Below, one piece after another: positions 32,150-40,302 of a DNA stretch of 64,000 nucleotides. Location: the NCBI RefSeq assembly GCF_016765615.1, contig NZ_JAESWA010000023.1, forward strand, positions 330,093 through 394,092, read 5' to 3'. The DNA comes from Clostridium paridis (GTDB lineage: Bacteria; Bacillota; Clostridia; Clostridiales; Clostridiaceae). A program made the position numbers and the translations under genes. Positions within the stretch are counted from its first letter, which is position 1; each line of letters begins with the position of its first letter. A model generated the notes under the pieces. The model made no database searches, had not been told where the DNA came from, and was given only the letters and a program-made list of their open reading frames with translations.

Positions 32150-32180
32150 TTGACACTCCCCTTAGGTAAGGGATTAGTAT
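32150..32180 (+). promoter_or_regulatory. MerR-type promoter with 19-bp spacer
   Basis: TTGACA (32150-32155) and TAGTAT (32175-32180) are separated by 19 bp, in which CTCCCCTTA-GG-TAAGGG forms a dyad. The long spacer and central dyad are the hallmark of promoters remodelled by MerR-family activators. It directs the merR/tipA-like gene itself, so the gene is probably autoregulated. Confidence 0.85.
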
Positions 32181-32199
32181 TATAAACGAGGTGATAATA

Positions 32200-32946
32200 T
32201 TGCAATATTATACTGTAAAAGAAATAGCAGATTTGACAGGAGTCACAATAAAAACTTTATATCATTATCATAAAATTGGATTGCTAGTACCATGTAATAT
32301 CACAGAATCAGGTTATAGGATATATGGAATAGAAGAATTAGAACGACTTCAGCAAATCTTGTTTTATCGCGAATTAGATTTCTCACTTAATGATATAAAA
32401 AAGGCTCTTGAAAATGAAACTAGTAGAATTGATTGCTTAACTAAACAACATGAAATGCTTAAAGCGCGCAGGCAAAGAATGGATAGTTTAATAAGCACAA
32501 TTGAACAGTCAATTATTTTCACAAAGAAAGGAGAAAACATGGAAAAATCGGATATGTTTAAAGGCTTTAATGAGGTAGAATGGGTGAAAGCTCTAAAAGA
32601 ACAAAATGAGTATCTTAATCACAATTATGGATATGATATGCTTAAGGAGCAAGAAATAGAAGTTGAAAAAATGAATAGAAGTGCCGTAGAAGCACAAGGA
32701 TTTACTAAATTTATGATAGAAGCATTAAGAAGTGGAATAAAGGCAAGTGATGAAAAAGTTCAAAAGGCAGTAGAAGATCATATTGTATTTATAAACGATA
32801 ATTCAATAGATATGGATGCGAAGAAGTATTTAAACACTTCAAGATTTATGCTAGAAGATGATTTTCATAGAAATATGTTAGAAAATCAGCAAATAGGATT
32901 AGCTTATTATCAATATGCAGCAGCTGAGTTGTATGCAGAAAAATAA
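32200..32946 (+). CDS. MerR family regulator with TipAS antibiotic-binding domain
   Basis: 248 residues from TTG 32200, 4-5 nt after GAGGTGA. The MerR DNA-binding domain (about 1-72: YYTVKEIADLTGVTIKTLYH ... ESGYRIYG) is followed by a dimerisation coiled coil and a TipAS domain (about 118-248), the globin-like ligand pocket that binds thiopeptides or other amphipathic antibiotics. Ligand binding would twist its 19-bp-spacer promoter. No resistance gene is beside it, and the convergent neighbour is CYP152. Confidence 0.9.
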   Translation: MQYYTVKEIADLTGVTIKTLYHYHKIGLLVPCNITESGYRIYGIEELERLQQILFYRELDFSLNDIKKALENETSRIDCLTKQHEMLKARRQRMDSLISTIEQSIIFTKKGENMEKSDMFKGFNEVEWVKALKEQNEYLNHNYGYDMLKEQEIEVEKMNRSAVEAQGFTKFMIEALRSGIKASDEKVQKAVEDHIVFINDNSIDMDAKKYLNTSRFMLEDDFHRNMLENQQIGLAYYQYAAAELYAEK

Positions 32947-32957
32947 CTTAAATTATA

Positions 32958-32995
32958 AGAGTTGTTTGTTATTGAAGGCAAACAACTCTTCTCTT
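32958..32995. terminator. Convergent terminator
   Basis: AGAGTTGTTTG and CAAACAACTCT pair perfectly (11 bp). T-rich sequence follows on both strands. Confidence 0.8.
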
Positions 32996-34251
32996 TATCT
33001 TCTTTTTATGTTGTACATAACAAATCCACTTTCAGGTAATGTAGGAATTCTAGATAAGTTATAGCTTAAGTTTTGGCTAGGGACTTGGTAATCAATTTTA
33101 CTAATTAGAATATTCAAAAATGTTTTCATTACTTCAACAGTAATACCTTCACCTGGACAACGGTGGCTGATGGAAGGATCACCGCCTCCTTGAGGCATGA
33201 AATTAAATAAATCTACTTTAAAATTGCTAAATCTATTTGGATTAAATTTATTTGGACTATTCCAAATTCTATGGTCATGGTTATTGCCATAGATATCAAG
33301 TAAAACAAGGTTTCCTTGTTTAAACTCATATTCATTCCAAATAAAATCTTTTTTAACTCTTGCACCAACAAAAGGAGTAAAAGGATAATAACGTCTAACT
33401 TCTTGTGTAAACATTTGAAGATAATCCTCATCCCCAGATTGTAAGCATTCTCTACATTCAATATAATCATGTAAAGCTAAGGCTGCAAAGGTAATGTAGG
33501 TTGAAATTGCTACAATTGGGCGTAGAACATTAATTAACTCAACTGCAGCCATATGAGGATCTAGTTCATTTCCCTCCAAATCTTTATGAAAAGCCATAGC
33601 ATGAAGCGCTGAATTTTCTCTAACCTTTAGATTGCCAGAACGAACATCTTTTATAATACCTTTTATCCAAGCTTCAGCTCTCTCTCTTGAACCTTTCCCA
33701 ATCCAATAACGTGGTCCAACAGATCCAAAACCTTCTACCATAGCATTAAAATCATTTGCACGCTCTTTTATTTCAGTTTCGCCTATTGGAACCCCGGACC
33801 ACTCACAGGCAGCTTCGCATAATATATATTTTGCTTCATCAAAGAGTACTACATTATCTGAAGTTTCCCACCTAGGTATAGAAGCTTCAAGTTTATTCCT
33901 CACAAGACTTGCCAATTCATTTTGATGTTCAGTAGTCATTAATGACATAAATACACTTTTTCTATGAGAATGTGCCTCGCCGTCCATTGTTTGAATAGCA
34001 TTTTCTCCAAACAGAGTTTTTTGAATTCTTTTAGGAGCTGCACCATTTCGTTGAAACTTTTCAGCATTATAAAATAATTTTGCATATTCTTCACCACTCA
34101 TACAGATTACTTTTTCTCCAAATAAATGAGTTTCAAAGATATCTGATTGATGTTCTTGAGTTCTTTTTTTAATAAAAAGATATCCTTCTCTAGAAAGAGC
34201 AATAGTATTATCTAATGTCTTGTCTTTAGGAAGTTGTGTGATTGTTTGCAT
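32995..34251 (-). CDS. Cytochrome P450 CYP152 fatty-acid peroxygenase
   Basis: 418 residues. Unlike ordinary P450s, the I-helix has the L-R-P-I-V-A-I motif (Arg244-Pro245) that binds the fatty acid carboxylate in the H2O2-dependent CYP152 family. The heme loop is F-M-P-Q-G-G-G-D-P ... H-R-C-P-G-E with the thiolate at Cys365, again CYP152-like. These enzymes hydroxylate fatty acids at the alpha or beta carbon with H2O2 and need no reductase, which fits a strict anaerobe disposing of peroxide; Clostridium acetobutylicum has a characterised member. ATG 34251 follows AAGGAGTGA. A 26-bp palindrome lies upstream at 34310. Confidence 0.95.
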   Translation of the reverse strand: MQTITQLPKDKTLDNTIALSREGYLFIKKRTQEHQSDIFETHLFGEKVICMSGEEYAKLFYNAEKFQRNGAAPKRIQKTLFGENAIQTMDGEAHSHRKSVFMSLMTTEHQNELASLVRNKLEASIPRWETSDNVVLFDEAKYILCEAACEWSGVPIGETEIKERANDFNAMVEGFGSVGPRYWIGKGSRERAEAWIKGIIKDVRSGNLKVRENSALHAMAFHKDLEGNELDPHMAAVELINVLRPIVAISTYITFAALALHDYIECRECLQSGDEDYLQMFTQEVRRYYPFTPFVGARVKKDFIWNEYEFKQGNLVLLDIYGNNHDHRIWNSPNKFNPNRFSNFKVDLFNFMPQGGGDPSISHRCPGEGITVEVMKTFLNILISKIDYQVPSQNLSYNLSRIPTLPESGFVMYNIKRR

Positions 34252-34309
34252 AGCTATATTCACTCCTTTTTATCTTAAGTAAGGATTTTTATCTAACCGA
34301 TTACATATA

Positions 34310-34335
34310 ATACTTTTCCCCAGGGGAGAAAGTAT
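34310..34335. promoter_or_regulatory. Palindromic operator candidate upstream of CYP152
   Basis: ATACTTTTCCCC-A-GGGGAGAAAGTAT, an inverted repeat of 12-13 bp per arm with one unpaired base. It lies about 60 bp before the start codon, overlapping the expected promoter. The CTCCCC core resembles the dyad in the MerR-type promoter at 32150, which is suggestive only. Confidence 0.5.
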
Positions 34336-34373
34336 TTATTCACATATAATTGGAACCTTAAAAGAATAAAAAG

Positions 34374-34416
34374 AAAGACGTTTTGTCTGACTTAAATAAA
34401 CAAACAAAGCGTCTTT
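34374..34416 (-). terminator. Terminator of the ASADH gene
   Basis: AAAGACGCTTTGT and ACAAAACGTCTTT (read on the minus strand) form a 13-bp stem with one G-U; CTTTTTATT follows. Confidence 0.75.
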
Positions 34417-34424
34417 ATGAAAAA

Positions 34425-35501
34425 TTATAGATAACCTTCAGATTTTAATAATTCTGCAATGAGAACAGCACCTCCAGCAGCACCTCTTAGGGTATTGTGA
34501 GATAGGCATACAAATTTATAATCATATAGTTTGTCTTCTCGAAGTCTTCCAATAGTTATTCCCATTCCATTCTCAAAATTTCTATCTAGCTTGGTCTGAG
34601 GTCTATTATCATCCTCAAAATAATGAAGAAATTTTTTTGGTGCACTTGGAAGGTCCTTTACTGATGAGGGTATCTTGAAATTATTCCACAAATTAATGAT
34701 CTCTTCTTTTGGTGGCTTTTTATCAAAACTTACAAATACAGCAGCTAAGTGACCATCAGTTACAGGAACTCTTATACATTGGGTAGTTATTATGGGTTTA
34801 TAAGTATTAACTATTTTACCATCTTCAACCTTTCCCCAGATTTTTAAAGGTTCATTTTCACTTTTTTCTTCCTCACCAGCGATATATGGTATAACATTAT
34901 CTATCATTTCAGGCCATTCATCAAAATTTTTTCCTGAACCAGATATAGCTTGGTAAGTGGTTGCAAGTATAGTATTTGGTTTGTATTCTAGTAGTGCACT
35001 TATAGCAGGAACATAACTTTGTATTGAGCAATTAGGCTTAACAGCAATAAAGCCTTTTTTAGTTCCAAGTCTCTTTTTCTGAGTATCTATTATTTCAAGG
35101 TGATGTCCATTTATTTCTGGAATAAGCATAGGCACATCATCGACATATCTGTTAGCTGAATTACATGAAATAACAGGCAGCTCATGCTTTGCATAATTTT
35201 CTTCTAATATTTTAGTTTCTGCCTTATTAAGAGATACGGCACAGAAAACAAAATCAACTTCTTTTGAAATGGCATCTATTTCAGCGCTATCTTTTATTCT
35301 AATATCCTTTATATTCTCAGGAATAGGTGATGACATTTTCCATCTGTTTTTTACCGCATCACTATAGGTTAACCCAGCTGATTTTTTACTTGCAGCTATG
35401 ACTTTAACCTCAAACCAAGGATGATTATTTAAAAGGCATATAAGTCTTTGTCCAACCATACCAGTTCCGCCAATTAAACCAACTTTTAATTTATTACTCA
35501 T
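34425..35501 (-). CDS. asd: Aspartate-semialdehyde dehydrogenase, archaeal/fungal type
   Basis: 358 residues. The NADP-binding GGTGMVGQRL is at the N-terminus, and the active-site Cys lies in V-K-P-N-C-S-I-Q. The S-C-N-S-A-N-R-Y and A-T-T-Y-Q-A-I-S-G-S-G blocks match the archaeal/fungal branch of the family, common in clostridia. It reduces L-aspartyl phosphate to aspartate semialdehyde for lysine, diaminopimelate, threonine and methionine. Start ATG 35501 is used because GGGGGTAG lies between it and the upstream in-frame ATG at 35516. It is a lone gene, divergent from a LysR regulator. Confidence 0.95.
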   Translation of the reverse strand: MSNKLKVGLIGGTGMVGQRLICLLNNHPWFEVKVIAASKKSAGLTYSDAVKNRWKMSSPIPENIKDIRIKDSAEIDAISKEVDFVFCAVSLNKAETKILEENYAKHELPVISCNSANRYVDDVPMLIPEINGHHLEIIDTQKKRLGTKKGFIAVKPNCSIQSYVPAISALLEYKPNTILATTYQAISGSGKNFDEWPEMIDNVIPYIAGEEEKSENEPLKIWGKVEDGKIVNTYKPIITTQCIRVPVTDGHLAAVFVSFDKKPPKEEIINLWNNFKIPSSVKDLPSAPKKFLHYFEDDNRPQTKLDRNFENGMGITIGRLREDKLYDYKFVCLSHNTLRGAAGGAVLIAELLKSEGYL

Positions 35502-35712
35502 AGTTTCTACCCCCATTAATTAGTCATTCGAAGATATAATATGAAACATATTTAGAATTATCTAAAAGAGTAGTAGTATATCTCCCTACTTATATGGTAT
35601 CATTGGGACAAGCATTAGTAAAATTGAAAGTTTTGATTAAAATGTTCAATATTTTTGATGGAAAGCATAGAATAGAGTATTAGTATTAATTTATAAAAGG
35701 AGAGAGTGGTAA

Positions 35713-36594
35713 ATGGATTTAAAACAACTAAAAAGTTTTGTTACTATATGTAAACTTCAAAGTTTTACTGGAGCAGCAGATGAATTAGGATATGCTCAAT
35801 CGACTATTACTACTCAAATAAAATTACTTGAAAATGAATTAGAAGTTAAACTATTTGAAAGAATAGGAAAGAATATTTCACTAACACATCAAGGGAAAAA
35901 ACTATTACCTTATGCAAAGCAGATGCTAAAGATGTCAGCAGAAATAAAAGATGTTATTACTAATGATTCAGTGCCAAGTGGAGTACTAACTATAGGAGCA
36001 GCAGAGTCTCTTTGTGTACTAAGGCTTCCGGAAATATTAAAGAAATATAGAAGTCTTTATCCAAAGGTTGAAATATCATTAAAGTTTGGAAGTTGTTCTG
36101 AATTTAGACATTTTTTAAGGGATAATATAATAGATGTAGCATTTTCTCTTGGAACCAAAATTGAAGGAAGTGATTTTGTTACTGAAATAGTTTCTAATGA
36201 GGAAATGTTATTATTAACAGCACCAGGTCACAAACTAATAAATAAAAAAATTGTGTACCCTAAGGATATTGAAAATGAACAACTCATATTAACAGAAGTT
36301 GGGTGCAGTTATAGGGCCGTATTTGAAAATATGCTAGGAAGTTATAATATAAAACCTAATCTAATTTTGGAAACAGGAAGTGTTCAAGCAATTAAACAAT
36401 TTACAATGAGTGGGCTTGGAATAAGTTTACTTCCTAGAGTTGCAGTCGAGGAGGAGTTAGCCCAAGGAAGACTAGTGAAATTAAATTGGGCAATTAATGA
36501 TTTTGGTATAGTATCTCAAGTAATCTATCACAAAGATAAATGGGTTTCACCAGCTTTAAAAGCATTCCTAGAGTTATCTAAAGAAATGCTATAA
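35713..36594 (+). CDS. LysR family transcriptional regulator
   Basis: 293 residues. An N-terminal winged helix (MDLKQLKSFVTICKLQSFTG, A-D-E-L-G-Y-A-Q-S-T-I-T-T-Q-I-K) is followed by a periplasmic-binding-type effector domain (about 90-290). GGAGAG precedes the ATG. It is divergent from asd with 211 bp between, but LysR-type sites were not evident. The target is unknown; the HD-domain gene 23 bp downstream is probably in the same transcript. Confidence 0.93.
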   Translation: MDLKQLKSFVTICKLQSFTGAADELGYAQSTITTQIKLLENELEVKLFERIGKNISLTHQGKKLLPYAKQMLKMSAEIKDVITNDSVPSGVLTIGAAESLCVLRLPEILKKYRSLYPKVEISLKFGSCSEFRHFLRDNIIDVAFSLGTKIEGSDFVTEIVSNEEMLLLTAPGHKLINKKIVYPKDIENEQLILTEVGCSYRAVFENMLGSYNIKPNLILETGSVQAIKQFTMSGLGISLLPRVAVEEELAQGRLVKLNWAINDFGIVSQVIYHKDKWVSPALKAFLELSKEML

Positions 36595-36617
36595 AATAAA
36601 TTACAAGGAGAAAACAT

Positions 36618-37079
36618 ATGCAGGATTACATATTAACTTATTCAAAAACTAAATTTTATCCGTTGGATCCAATAGAAGATGATATAAAAATCATAGATAT
36701 AGCGCATGCACTGTCAATGTTATCAAGGGCAAACGGTCATTTTAAACATTTTTACTCAGTTGCACAGCATTCAATAAATTGTTATAAAGAAGCAAAGTTT
36801 CGTGGATATTCAGAGAGAGTTCAACTTGGTTGTTTATTACATGATGCAAGTGAAAGTTATATTTCCGATTTGACTAGACCTGTTAAGAAAAACTTGCCTG
36901 GATATTTTAAAATTGAAGAGAAATTACAAGGAATAGTATATAAGAAATTTGGAGTAGATGACTTTTCAAAAGAACCTTATCTAACTATTAAGCATGATTT
37001 TTCCCAGAGAGATTTTAGCTCTGTAGAGAATGAATTCATATATATTTTTAATGAGTTAAGTATAGGAGGGATCTCTTAG
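36618..37079 (+). CDS. HD-domain phosphohydrolase, C-terminus possibly shortened
   Basis: 153 residues. HD-fold motifs are seen: F-Y-S-V-A-Q-H-S-I-N (first His), L-L-H-D-A-S-E-S-Y (His-Asp pair) and D-L-T-R-P-V-K; this resembles YfbR-like nucleotidases and HD hydrolases of about 180-200 residues. The last ~25 residues (QRDFSSVENEFIYIFNELSI) are less typical, and the final codons G-G-I-S-stop form the 5' arm of the terminator, so the C-terminus may have been rebuilt or truncated. AAGGAGAAA precedes the ATG. Confidence 0.78.
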   Translation: MQDYILTYSKTKFYPLDPIEDDIKIIDIAHALSMLSRANGHFKHFYSVAQHSINCYKEAKFRGYSERVQLGCLLHDASESYISDLTRPVKKNLPGYFKIEEKLQGIVYKKFGVDDFSKEPYLTIKHDFSQRDFSSVENEFIYIFNELSIGGIS

Positions 37080-37110
37080 CTATATTATGGCAAGGGCACC
37101 CTCCTTTTTA
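37064..37110 (+). terminator. Terminator starting in the HD gene
   Basis: AGGAGGG (last codons) pairs with CCCTCCT across a 28-nt loop, followed by TTTTT. Confidence 0.6.
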
Positions 37111-37114
37111 ACTA

Positions 37115-37519
37115 TTATTTTAGTACAAGCTGCCAGGTTACCCCAAACTTATCAGTTACCCAGGCTACGCTCATTAAAGCAAGTACTGGTTCAGGCCCCA
37201 TAAGGACTTTACCATCAGTGGAAAGACTTTTAAAAAGTGAATTAAATTCCACCTCATCTACGCAATCTACATATAATGACATTGACCAAGTGAAATCTGG
37301 ATGATAGCTTTTTTCTATGTCCATCGCTAAAAACCTTTGACCCTTAATTTCAAAAGCTCCATGAAGCACGCTACCTTCTTCACCTCTCATGTTTTCACCT
37401 ACCCTAGTAAGTTCTAAAATCTTAGAATCAGGAAATATAGAAACATAGAAATTCATTGCCTCATCAGCATTACCGCCAAAAGTAAGGAATGGGATGATTG
37501 GGAAATTCGTATCACTCAT
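37115..37519 (-). CDS. VOC family protein, PhnB/3-demethylubiquinone methyltransferase-like
   Basis: 134 residues. F-L-T-F-G-G-N-A-D-E-A-M-N-F-Y near the N-terminus and V-A-W-V-T-D-K-F-G-V-T-W-Q-L at the end are the PhnB-like glyoxalase-superfamily pattern, usually named 3-demethylubiquinone-9 3-methyltransferase although no methyltransferase activity is implied. The substrate is unknown. AAGGAGAAA precedes the start on the minus strand. Confidence 0.88.
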   Translation of the reverse strand: MSDTNFPIIPFLTFGGNADEAMNFYVSIFPDSKILELTRVGENMRGEEGSVLHGAFEIKGQRFLAMDIEKSYHPDFTWSMSLYVDCVDEVEFNSLFKSLSTDGKVLMGPEPVLALMSVAWVTDKFGVTWQLVLK

Positions 37520-37608
37520 TTTAATTTCTCCTTTAGGATTAATTTAATATAAAAGTAGTATTCCCCAATTGAGTAGTTTTCTAAATATTCATGAGAACAA
37601 GTTGTATC

Positions 37609-38814
37609 TCATTGATTTAAGTTATTATTTATTATCGATATCATGGGAAAGTCATTAATTACATCTCCTGAAATATCCCAGACAAAAATCCCTCCATAAT
37701 TATTATAGATAACATAATCACATTTTATCTTTAGAGATTTTTCATCTTCATATGAAAACATTATTCCGCTTATATCATTGTATAAATAGGGAACCATGGA
37801 ATAGGGATCTCTATATTTCAGAAAGCCAGTTGCAGATTCTATTTTTCTAAGTTCATAGTATGGAAATTTACCATTAGGAGCTTTAGGATTATCCCATGTT
37901 CCAATGGCTGGTCCAGTAGCTGGAGCAAATAGCCCAGGATGACTACCGTCAATATTTAATACTCCTTTCCAACCAATTGAATAGAGAGGCACACCAAGGT
38001 TTAGTTTATATGAAGGAACTTTATAGATATCTCTATAAGTTTTCATCGCTGCATCTGAATTATATCTATTTCTAATATCAATTGGATAAATTGGTGATGG
38101 GTCATTCGGATTTGGATAAAGTGGTGAATGATGATTAGTTATTTTTTCTTTTGCAGTATGAAAATTATAGGCCATGACATTTAAGAAATCTAAATACTTA
38201 TTGTATATTTCGGGCTCTTGATAAAATAATAAATCGTATTCAGCTGGAACAGCTGCTGTAAGAAGTTTTGTAGACATATTATTTAAATTGAAGGCCTCAC
38301 GTATTTCTTTTAAAAGCAAGGTAAAATTTATCTTATCTTCAGGTCCACCTGGACATCCTTTATCATCTGGTATTTTAGGATTAGGTTTTCTATCTATGCC
38401 AGGAAATTCCCAATCAATATCTATCCCATCGATAAAAGGGTATCTCTTTAGAAAATCAATAAGGCTATTAATAAAAACACATCTATTTTTTGAGTTTAGT
38501 GACATGGAATGAAAGTTATGACCTCTAGTCCAGCCACCTACTGAAATCAAAACCTTTACGTTGGGGTAAAGATTTTTATAGTACTTATATTCTCCAAAGT
38601 GTCCTTTTAGGCCATTAGAATGAGGAAAAGATTTGTGAAAATCCAAATAGCTGTCTATACTTTTTAACTTATTTTTATTATCTACTTCAAAGAAGGCATG
38701 ACAAATAGTTGTAACTTTATCCCAAGGAATTTGACCTACCTGAATATAATTGTGAATAGCTTGTGTTGCACCCCAACTTGGGAAATATATTAATATATTT
38801 TTATTAGTAATCAT
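37609..38814 (-). CDS. GH18 family chitinase-like glycosidase
   Basis: 401 residues, one GH18 barrel. The catalytic motif D-G-I-D-I-D-W-E-F-P has the acid Glu at about 136; K-V-L-I-S-V-G-G-W-T (beta-3) and L-N-V-M-A-Y-N (beta-6) are conserved. Family members hydrolyse chitin or peptidoglycan-type beta-1,4 links using the substrate acetamido group. No signal peptide is seen and the start (MITNKNILIYFPSWGA) enters the first strand, so it may act in the cytosol or be released by lysis. AAAGGA lies before the ATG. Loose proximity to two beta-glucan-related proteins is discussed in the findings. Confidence 0.92.
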   Translation of the reverse strand: MITNKNILIYFPSWGATQAIHNYIQVGQIPWDKVTTICHAFFEVDNKNKLKSIDSYLDFHKSFPHSNGLKGHFGEYKYYKNLYPNVKVLISVGGWTRGHNFHSMSLNSKNRCVFINSLIDFLKRYPFIDGIDIDWEFPGIDRKPNPKIPDDKGCPGGPEDKINFTLLLKEIREAFNLNNMSTKLLTAAVPAEYDLLFYQEPEIYNKYLDFLNVMAYNFHTAKEKITNHHSPLYPNPNDPSPIYPIDIRNRYNSDAAMKTYRDIYKVPSYKLNLGVPLYSIGWKGVLNIDGSHPGLFAPATGPAIGTWDNPKAPNGKFPYYELRKIESATGFLKYRDPYSMVPYLYNDISGIMFSYEDEKSLKIKCDYVIYNNYGGIFVWDISGDVINDFPMISIINNNLNQ

Positions 38815-38949
38815 TATTTATCCTTTAAATTACTTTGATATATAAATATTCCATTAGAATAGTTTTCATGTCATATAAGAATCCCCCTAACATAAGGTTA
38901 ATTAAAATATTATAATAATGATTAGTATTTTTAATATAGGAGGAAGCTT

Positions 38950-39918
38950 ATGGAGGATTGTAATAAACCACAATTAGTAGTAAGCAGATGTTTAGGATTC
39001 AGTAAATGTCGCTATAATGGGCAGGGTTACAATGATAAATTTGTAGATAAGCTTAAGGATTACGTAAATTATATTACTGTATGTCCAGAAGTTGAAATTG
39101 GACTTGGAGTTCCTAGAGAATCCTTGAGATTGATAAAGGAAAAGGATGACATTGAACTTTTCCAACCTACAACTGAAAAAGTATTCACTGAAGCTATGGA
39201 GAGTTATTCATCAAGATTTTTAGATAAAATTAAAGATATTGATGGCTTTATACTTAAAGGTAAATCTCCGTCATGCGGAATAAAAGAAGTAAAAATATAT
39301 TTAGGAAAAGTGAAAGCGGTAGGTACAATAAAGGGATCTGGAATATTTGCTGTAAAAGCTATGGATAAATATCCTTATCTAGCCATTGAAGAAGAGGGAA
39401 GACTAAAAAATTTAAAGATAAGGGAACACTTCTTAACTAAAGTATATATAATGTTTGAGTTTCGTAAGGTTATGGAAAGGGGATTAATTGGGGAATTAAT
39501 TGACTTTCATGCCCACAATAAATTTCTTTTTATGGCATATAATCAAAAAGAACAAAAGATCATGGGGAGAATTCTAGAAAATCAAGAAAATAAAAATATA
39601 GAAAAAATAATGAATGAATATAGAGAACATCTTGGATTGACTTTTGCAAGATTACCCAGGTATACAAGTTACATTAGCACCTTAATGAAAATATTTGGAC
39701 ACTTTTCTGATAATATTACCTCAAAGGAAAAAGGGTTTATCTTAAGTACTTTTGATAAATACAGAGAGGGGAAGATACATTTAAGTGTGCTTGTCAACCT
39801 TATTAGATCATATGTTATAAAATATGAAGAAGACTGCTTAATAAATCAAAGTATTTGGACTCCTTACCCAGAAGGATTACTTGATATAAGTGACTCTGGA
39901 AAAGAAGGGGGTTTATAA
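38950..39918 (+). CDS. DUF523 (TudS-like) plus DUF1722 protein
   Basis: 322 residues. The DUF523 part (about 8-150) has the three cysteines S-R-C-L, T-V-C-P-E-V and S-P-S-C-G that ligate the [4Fe-4S] cluster in thiouracil desulfidase TudS. The C-terminal DUF1722 part (about 190-310) contains F-M-A-Y-N-Q and the helix-rich L-P-R-Y-T-S-Y segment. The fused form is widespread and probably acts in sulfur removal from thiolated bases or a related reaction; this is family knowledge, not shown here. GGAGGAAG precedes the ATG. Confidence 0.85.
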   Translation: MEDCNKPQLVVSRCLGFSKCRYNGQGYNDKFVDKLKDYVNYITVCPEVEIGLGVPRESLRLIKEKDDIELFQPTTEKVFTEAMESYSSRFLDKIKDIDGFILKGKSPSCGIKEVKIYLGKVKAVGTIKGSGIFAVKAMDKYPYLAIEEEGRLKNLKIREHFLTKVYIMFEFRKVMERGLIGELIDFHAHNKFLFMAYNQKEQKIMGRILENQENKNIEKIMNEYREHLGLTFARLPRYTSYISTLMKIFGHFSDNITSKEKGFILSTFDKYREGKIHLSVLVNLIRSYVIKYEEDCLINQSIWTPYPEGLLDISDSGKEGGL

Positions 39919-40074
39919 AATGTTCACGCTTTATTAAGAGTTATGGGACAAAAGATTCTTAGAAAATAAAGAAAACGTTCTTACTATATTCATTTAGATA
40001 ATGAAAGTTTTGTAGAAAAATCCAATGAAATGGAAGTTGATGTGATTAACATAATGAATCAGAAATTTATATAA
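39919..40074 (+). pseudogene. Short degraded coding remnant
   Basis: Immediately after the DUF523 stop, the same reading frame reads NVHALLRVMGQKILRK, a stop, then RKRSYYIHLDNESFVEKSNE and MEVDVINIMNQKF to a stop at 40074. There is no start signal. The codon-like composition suggests the end of a lost gene, but it is too short to identify. Confidence 0.3.
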
Positions 40075-40086
40075 GAAATAATCAAA

Positions 40087-40128
40087 AGGGCGTTTTTGCT
40101 TGGGTAATAAGCAAAACGTCTTTTTTTA
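40087..40128 (+). terminator. Terminator
   Basis: GGGCGTTTTTGCTT pairs with AAGCAAAACGTC (one bulge), followed by seven T. Confidence 0.75.
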
Positions 40129-40208
40129 ATGTAATAAAGTGTCAGATAAAATTACGAGGAATTAAGGAATAATGTAGTTTCAAGTATGTAGATAGAGGTT
40201 TTTTTTTA

Positions 40209-40236
40209 TTGACATAAATATAAAAAGAAATATAAC
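40209..40236 (+). promoter_or_regulatory. Promoter of the large surface protein gene
   Basis: TTGACA (40209-40214), 16 bp, TATAAC (40231-40236), 66 bp before the start codon. Confidence 0.65.
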
Positions 40237-40302
40237 ATTGTATTGGGCAATTTACATTATGTGTAAAAACTACAAAATAATAGAAGGGGGAAGGGTAGAG
40301 GA

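Noticed and set aside
35605-35623. Fourth copy of the MITE-like element
   Set aside because: GGGACAAGCATTAGTAAAA resembles the inner part of the element, but no terminal repeats or second inner arm are nearby. It is probably chance or an unrecognisable remnant.
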